From Flectobacillus sp. (GTDB lineage: Bacteria > Bacteroidota > Bacteroidia > Cytophagales > Spirosomataceae), in NCBI GenBank assembly GCA_029865665.1, contig JARXAV010000198.1:1-10122 (forward strand): 10,122 nucleotides of DNA. Direction: 5' to 3'. The position numbers were made by a program, and so were the translations under genes. This document shows, one piece after another, positions 7,234 to 10,122 of this stretch. The notes under the pieces were generated by a model that worked only from the letters and a program-made list of their open reading frames with translations, ran no database searches and was not told the origin of the DNA. Numbering within the stretch: position 1 is the stretch's first letter; every line of letters begins with the position of its first letter.

Positions 7234-7632
7234 CTACTGAATTTCAGCATTTGCTTGATTCATATAGTCAATTTTATATGCCCACGAAAGAGCCACATTT
7301 TTCGCTCTAAGTTTCACATCCATTGCTTTTTCGCCTTCAAAATGCTCATCAACGGTTGCACAAAACGTCTCAATCCACTCTGCAAAAAGATCGGGGCTTA
7401 ACTGGTGTACATTATTTAAGGCTAAATGCGGACGAAAAGGATGCCCTTCATAGCCATCTTTTCCGAATACAATCATCTCCCAAAAGCTGTACATTTTGGG
7501 TAAATGTTTCTCCCAATCTACTTTAGCAATCCCATCGAAAATAAGCCCAAGTGCTTCACTCTGACGTATTTTGTCATAGAAACTATTGACCATTAATTCG
7601 ATGTCGGCTCTATTCTGTATGTCGTTTTTCAT
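7234..7632 (-). CDS. Group III truncated haemoglobin
   Basis: The 132-residue globin belongs to the short 2-on-2 haemoglobin family (COG2346), group III. Visible haem-pocket residues are Tyr19 (B10, NSFYDKIR), His43 (E7, EKHLPKMYSFW), proximal His69 (F8, RPHLAL) and Trp117 (LSWAYKIDYM). The spacing matches Tyr19/His46/His72/Trp121 of Campylobacter jejuni Ctb, recalled from memory. Family members bind O2 or NO tightly and are linked to NO or low-oxygen stress. The start at 7632 gives MKNDIQNRADIE, the usual opening of the group. An ATG at 7650 would add six residues. The gene lies 45 bases (27 from the alternative start) downstream of the PhyH-type gene in the same direction, so the two are probably one operon ending at 7131-7175. 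No Shine-Dalgarno is visible. Confidence 0.92.
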   Translation of the reverse strand: MKNDIQNRADIELMVNSFYDKIRQSEALGLIFDGIAKVDWEKHLPKMYSFWEMIVFGKDGYEGHPFRPHLALNNVHQLSPDLFAEWIETFCATVDEHFEGEKAMDVKLRAKNVALSWAYKIDYMNQANAEIQ

Positions 7633-7677
7633 GCTGTTGGTGGGTAACAATTATTTGTTTTACTGATAGCTCCAACG

Positions 7678-8490
7678 CTATTTAACAATCAATTTACCCA
7701 ATTTATGATAGAAAGGAGTTTTACTCATCTCATTTTTCTTTTGTACTTTCCCTTGCACAATCGGAATATACATCACTCTTCGACGAGATTTTTCTCCTGT
7801 AAAAGGGCATACTTCCACACGATGCCAAAGGTCTCCATCATGCACGGTTAAATCTCCCGCTTCGATGTCTAAGCCTACTTCGTTTGCATCAGGATTATGG
7901 TCGATGAATTGTTTTTTCAAGAATAACACCTTTATTTTTCCGAGCGTATGCGTTCCTGGTAACACTCGTAGGCCTCCATTTTCAAACGGGCAGTCATCCA
8001 AATGAGTTCCCACGTTGAGCATTTTCAAGATTTTTTGTCCTAAAAACAAATCTCTTGGGCTATCGGTATGCCAACCCATTTGCGAGAATTTAGAATTATC
8101 CGCATTGACATAATGATTGAACACCAAACCGTCCTTTTCATCTTCGCCAATACGATTATGATTATCCTTCACCAAGGTCAGTAAAGCCTTTAAGCGAGGG
8201 TCTTGTAAGTATTCGTGCAAAACGGGGCTGTGCTTCGACAGAAAACACATTCGTTGAATCATCGGATTCCCTTTTTCATCTTTCCCGAACTTCAAAGGAA
8301 TCCCATTTACCTTTTCAACACCCTCGTCAAGCCATTTTTTTTCCACTCGTTGAGCTTCCTGAATAAACAGTTGAACGGTTTCTTTTGAAATGAAATTCTT
8401 GAAATGTAAAAAACCATATTGGTCGAAATACGCCTGCTGTTCTGGAGTAATCTGCTCCCCTAGCGTAAAAGTTTTGGCTTCAAAAGACAT
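7678..8490 (-). CDS. PhyH-family Fe(II)/2-oxoglutarate-dependent dioxygenase
   Basis: The 270-residue protein fits the phytanoyl-CoA dioxygenase (PhyH, PF05721) family. It opens with FDQYGFLHFKNFIS (22-35), the typical 'G.. ..f..' start. The iron triad is visible as His141 and Asp143 in MGWHTDSPRDLF and His223 in DGDLWHRVEV. RRRV at 236-239 probably supplies the 2-oxoglutarate-binding Arg. GGLRVLPGTH (172-181) is the conserved strand-turn between them. The substrate cannot be read from sequence: family members hydroxylate fatty acyl-CoAs, small metabolites and natural-product intermediates. It is probably co-transcribed with the truncated haemoglobin downstream. No TAnnTTTG box is evident just upstream, where the repeat element at 8514-8710 begins 24 bases before the ATG. 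Confidence 0.88.
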   Translation of the reverse strand: MSFEAKTFTLGEQITPEQQAYFDQYGFLHFKNFISKETVQLFIQEAQRVEKKWLDEGVEKVNGIPLKFGKDEKGNPMIQRMCFLSKHSPVLHEYLQDPRLKALLTLVKDNHNRIGEDEKDGLVFNHYVNADNSKFSQMGWHTDSPRDLFLGQKILKMLNVGTHLDDCPFENGGLRVLPGTHTLGKIKVLFLKKQFIDHNPDANEVGLDIEAGDLTVHDGDLWHRVEVCPFTGEKSRRRVMYIPIVQGKVQKKNEMSKTPFYHKLGKLIVK

Positions 8491-8513
8491 ATCGTGATAT
8501 TGGTGTTTTTTTA

Positions 8514-8710
8514 AATGCGTAATGATGAATGGATAATGCGTAATGATGAATGTGTAATGGATAATGATGAATCAACAAGCCGATAAAACATTTTAACTTA
8601 TTGATAATAAATATATTAAATGAAAAATTTATAATTTAGCATAATTACGCATTATCCATTACGCACTAATCATTTTCCATTCATCATTACGCATTCATCA
8701 TTACACATTA
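8514..8710. repeat. Inverted-repeat element built of short-period TAATG/ATGAAT repeats
   Basis: Two arms of low-complexity repeats face each other. The left arm (about 8514-8572) is made of units such as GCGTAATGATGAATG and GGATAATG. The right arm (about 8641-8710) is made of the same units inverted (CATTCATCATTACGC, CATTATCC). A 20-base stretch at 8514-8533 is the exact reverse complement of 8676-8695, and shorter matches occur elsewhere in the arms. The core (8573-8640) is very AT-rich and non-coding. The arms could fold into a long imperfect hairpin on either strand. It sits between the desaturase and PhyH genes and contains no transposase or ORF. A MITE-like or short-tandem-repeat intergenic element is the best guess; it may also stop transcripts from the desaturase. 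Confidence 0.75.
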
Positions 8711-8715
8711 AAAAC

Positions 8716-9462
8716 CTACATATAATTTAAGTCGTTATTCTTTTTCAACTTAATGATGTGCAAGGAATTAAGTAGTAAAATAACGGGATAGGTTGGGTCA
8801 AACTCATGCCATTTTACGCCAAAGTTTGCACGACCGCCCAATTTATGGTGATTATTATGGTACGACTCGCCCATCATCAAGAAATCAAAAGGCAATAAAT
8901 TTTTTGCCGTATCATTCACTACAAAATTCACGTAACCATATTTATGAGCAAACCAGTTGATAACCACACCGTGTACTGGCCCCATCAAAAAGTGAATCGG
9001 TAACAGCGCATATTCCCAGTTGTGGGTCGCAAATTTCATGTAATACAATACGTACAAAGTACCCCAAAGCAAACGAACAATCCACTGATCGCCAAGACGT
9101 TCCATGAACATCCAGTTTGGAACACCTTTCTTGAATTTCTCCTCAATATTCGCTCTGTCATTCAACACATCGTTGTAATAATCCTTTGTTTTCAACATCA
9201 TATCAAACAAACCTGTTGAATACGAAGGCGAGTGCGGGTCTTTTTCGGTATCCGCATAAGCATGATGCAAACGGTGCATAATACCATAGGCTTTAGGACT
9301 TAAAAAAGAAGAGCCTTGCGTAATGAACGTAAAAATATAGAAGAACTTTTCCCAGCCTTTCGACATCGTAAACATCTGATGAGCAGCATAACGGTGAAGG
9401 AAAAAAGTTTGGGAGAAAAGTGATAAATACCAATGAGCAACAAAAAACAAAAAGATGGCCAT
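8716..9462 (-). CDS. Acyl-lipid/acyl-CoA fatty acid desaturase (delta-9-type)
   Basis: This 248-residue di-iron membrane desaturase has all three histidine boxes: HRYAAH (23-28, HxxxxH), HRLHH (63-67, HxxHH) and HNNHH (202-206, HxxHH). Further family signatures are AYADTEKDPHSP (68-79), NWFAHKYGY (169-177) and ESYHNNHHKLGGRANFG (199-215). It inserts a cis double bond into a membrane fatty acyl chain using O2 and external electrons. Hydrophobic segments at about 1-20, 40-55, 130-145 and 153-170 fit a four-helix membrane enzyme. It is shorter than eukaryotic stearoyl-CoA desaturases and lacks a cytochrome b5 domain, as is usual in bacteria. The frame opens further back with a TTG at 9486, but the ATG at 9462 is the better start and lies about 36 bases after the predicted transcript start. 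It is followed directly by the inverted-repeat element. Confidence 0.93.
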   Translation of the reverse strand: MAIFLFFVAHWYLSLFSQTFFLHRYAAHQMFTMSKGWEKFFYIFTFITQGSSFLSPKAYGIMHRLHHAYADTEKDPHSPSYSTGLFDMMLKTKDYYNDVLNDRANIEEKFKKGVPNWMFMERLGDQWIVRLLWGTLYVLYYMKFATHNWEYALLPIHFLMGPVHGVVINWFAHKYGYVNFVVNDTAKNLLPFDFLMMGESYHNNHHKLGGRANFGVKWHEFDPTYPVILLLNSLHIIKLKKNNDLNYM

Positions 9463-9503
9463 ATTTAAAATTGATAGTGAAAACAATAAGGGTTTATTTC
9501 TTA

Positions 9504-9511
9504 CAAAACTA
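9504..9511 (-). promoter_or_regulatory. Probable -7 box of the desaturase gene
   Basis: TAGTTTTG on the minus strand matches TAnnTTTG in full. The nearest TTTG upstream (9538-9541) is 26 bases away, longer than the usual spacing of about 20, so the -33 element is uncertain. The leader to the ATG at 9462 would be about 36 bases, similar to that of rpsF. Confidence 0.5.
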
Positions 9512-9631
9512 TTAACACTCGCTTAATCTAAATATGACAAAAATCAGCCTATTTGCTGATGAATACACTAGCGGCTTTTTAGGCTGTGTTGTAGTCAAGG
9601 AAAGAATTACCTTCTTCACAAAATTATCTTT

Positions 9632-9681
9632 ATGAAACGCCCATCTCGAAACTTTGACACCCAAAGAAATGATTAGGCGTT
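9632..9681 (+). other. Possible leader: 14-codon ORF overlapping a nested inverted repeat
   Basis: An ATG at 9632 opens a 14-residue frame (MKRPSRNFDTQRND) that stops at 9674-9676, 45 bases before the phosphodiesterase ATG. The same segment can fold: AACGCC (9636-9641) pairs with GGCGTT (9676-9681), and inside it CTTTG (9652-9656) pairs with CAAAG (9662-9666). TATCTTTA at 9625-9632 is one base off the -7 consensus and overlaps the ATG. A leader peptide, a structured 5' UTR or chance are all possible. There is no comparative evidence in the window. Confidence 0.25.
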
Positions 9682-9721
9682 CCGACTGATACCATTTAAA
9701 AACACAAAATATTACAATCTG

Positions 9722-10122
9722 ATGAAAAAAACATTTTTTCTGTTAACGGCCTTTATTGGTCATTTTACGCTTTCTGCACAAACAAACTACGATCTTAGTA
9801 AAGCTCATTCGCATAACGATTACGAGCAGAAACAGGCTTTTTATCAAGCTTTTGCGGCAGGGTTCGGCTCTATGGAAGCAGACGTTTACTGGGCAAAAAA
9901 TACCCTCTGCGTTGCCCACGAACCCAACGAGATTAAACCAGAACGTAGCTTTAAAGCCTTGTACCTTGAGCCTATCTTGCGAGAGGTTGCCATCAACGGA
10001 AGCATTCGTCCATTTCAGTTATTGATTGATTTAAAAACGGAAGGCATTCCAACCTTAACGGAACTTCAAAAATTGCTTTTACCCTATAAAAGTTATTTCG
10101 ACCGCAAACATAATCCGAATGC
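9722..10122 (+). CDS. Secreted PI-PLC/GDPD-like phosphodiesterase, 3' end outside window
   Basis: The frame is open from the ATG at 9722 to the window edge, giving 133 residues. Residues 1-20 are a signal peptide (MKKTFFLLTAFIGHFTLSAQ), so the enzyme is exported. The mature part opens with KAHSHNDYEQ (28-37), where His29/His31 take the place of the HRG motif of glycerophosphodiester phosphodiesterases. It continues with GSMEADVYW (49-57, Glu52 and Asp54 as metal ligands), VAHEP (64-68, His66 as second catalytic His) and LLIDLKTEG (100-108). These are the hallmarks of the PI-PLC-like TIM-barrel phosphodiesterases, including the HSHNDY proteins often annotated as PI-PLC/GDPD family. The substrate, a phosphodiester of a lipid head group or similar, is not determined. 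It diverges from the desaturase, with about 260 bases between the two starts. Confidence 0.85.
   Translation, partial: MKKTFFLLTAFIGHFTLSAQTNYDLSKAHSHNDYEQKQAFYQAFAAGFGSMEADVYWAKNTLCVAHEPNEIKPERSFKALYLEPILREVAINGSIRPFQLLIDLKTEGIPTLTELQKLLLPYKSYFDRKHNPN

Noticed and set aside
7323..7526. Plus-strand frame opposite the truncated haemoglobin
   Set aside because: It is antisense to a gene with a complete haem-pocket signature and has no start context or motif.
8514..8710. CRISPR-like array
   Set aside because: The repeats are short, imperfect, of irregular spacing and inverted between arms, with no unique spacers and no cas genes nearby.
9022..9219. Plus-strand frame opposite the desaturase
   Set aside because: It is antisense to a gene with all three histidine boxes; nothing supports its translation.
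9463..9486. N-terminal extension of the desaturase to a TTG at 9486
   Set aside because: An ATG at 9462 matches the usual family start and gives a normal leader length after the -7 box.
9756..10025. 89-codon open frame on the plus strand
   Set aside because: It overlaps the phosphodiesterase in another frame; the 9722 frame has a signal peptide and catalytic motifs, this one has none.

Overview
The window looks like a stretch of chromosome from a Bacteroidota species, most likely a member of the Cytophagales (Spirosomaceae-like; this placement is inference). The evidence is an AT-rich sequence, promoters of the Bacteroidota type (a TAnnTTTG -7 box, once with a TTTG -33 box), almost no Shine-Dalgarno sequences, and a secreted protein ending in a type IX secretion system (T9SS) C-terminal sorting domain. 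There is no sign of phage, plasmid, transposase or CRISPR.

Region 1 (1-3760, minus strand) holds two tandem paralogues of a secreted SASA-type (sialate O-acetylesterase-like, SGNH fold) carbohydrate esterase. The downstream copy is cut by the window edge. The upstream copy is complete at about 929 residues: signal peptide, N-terminal beta domain, esterase domain, five Ig/PKD-like repeats and a T9SS tail. A 13-bp hairpin separates the two genes. Region 2 (3810-5116, minus) is the ribosomal operon rpsF-rpsR-rplI, with a clear promoter in front and a perfect 21-bp hairpin terminator behind. Region 3 (5171-6211, minus) is a monocistronic gene for a membrane-anchored coiled-coil protein of unknown function, with its own terminator. 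Region 4 (6346-7175) is a divergent promoter region followed by the PLP-homeostasis gene (YggS/PLPBP family) on the plus strand, ending in a strong bidirectional terminator. Region 5 (7234-9511, minus) holds a group III truncated haemoglobin, a PhyH-type Fe(II)/2-oxoglutarate dioxygenase close upstream of it, and, beyond a 200-bp inverted-repeat element, an acyl-lipid/acyl-CoA desaturase. Region 6 (9722 to the end, plus) is the 5' part of a secreted phosphodiesterase of the PI-PLC/GDPD-like superfamily.

Most of the window is housekeeping. The tandem T9SS esterases point to degradation of acetylated polysaccharide or glycoconjugate outside the cell. The haemoglobin, dioxygenase and desaturase all bind or consume O2, and the first two are probably co-transcribed. 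The least explained elements are the repeat-rich inverted element at 8514-8710, the coiled-coil membrane protein, and a short structured leader-like segment before the phosphodiesterase. I see no convincing undescribed multi-gene system here.
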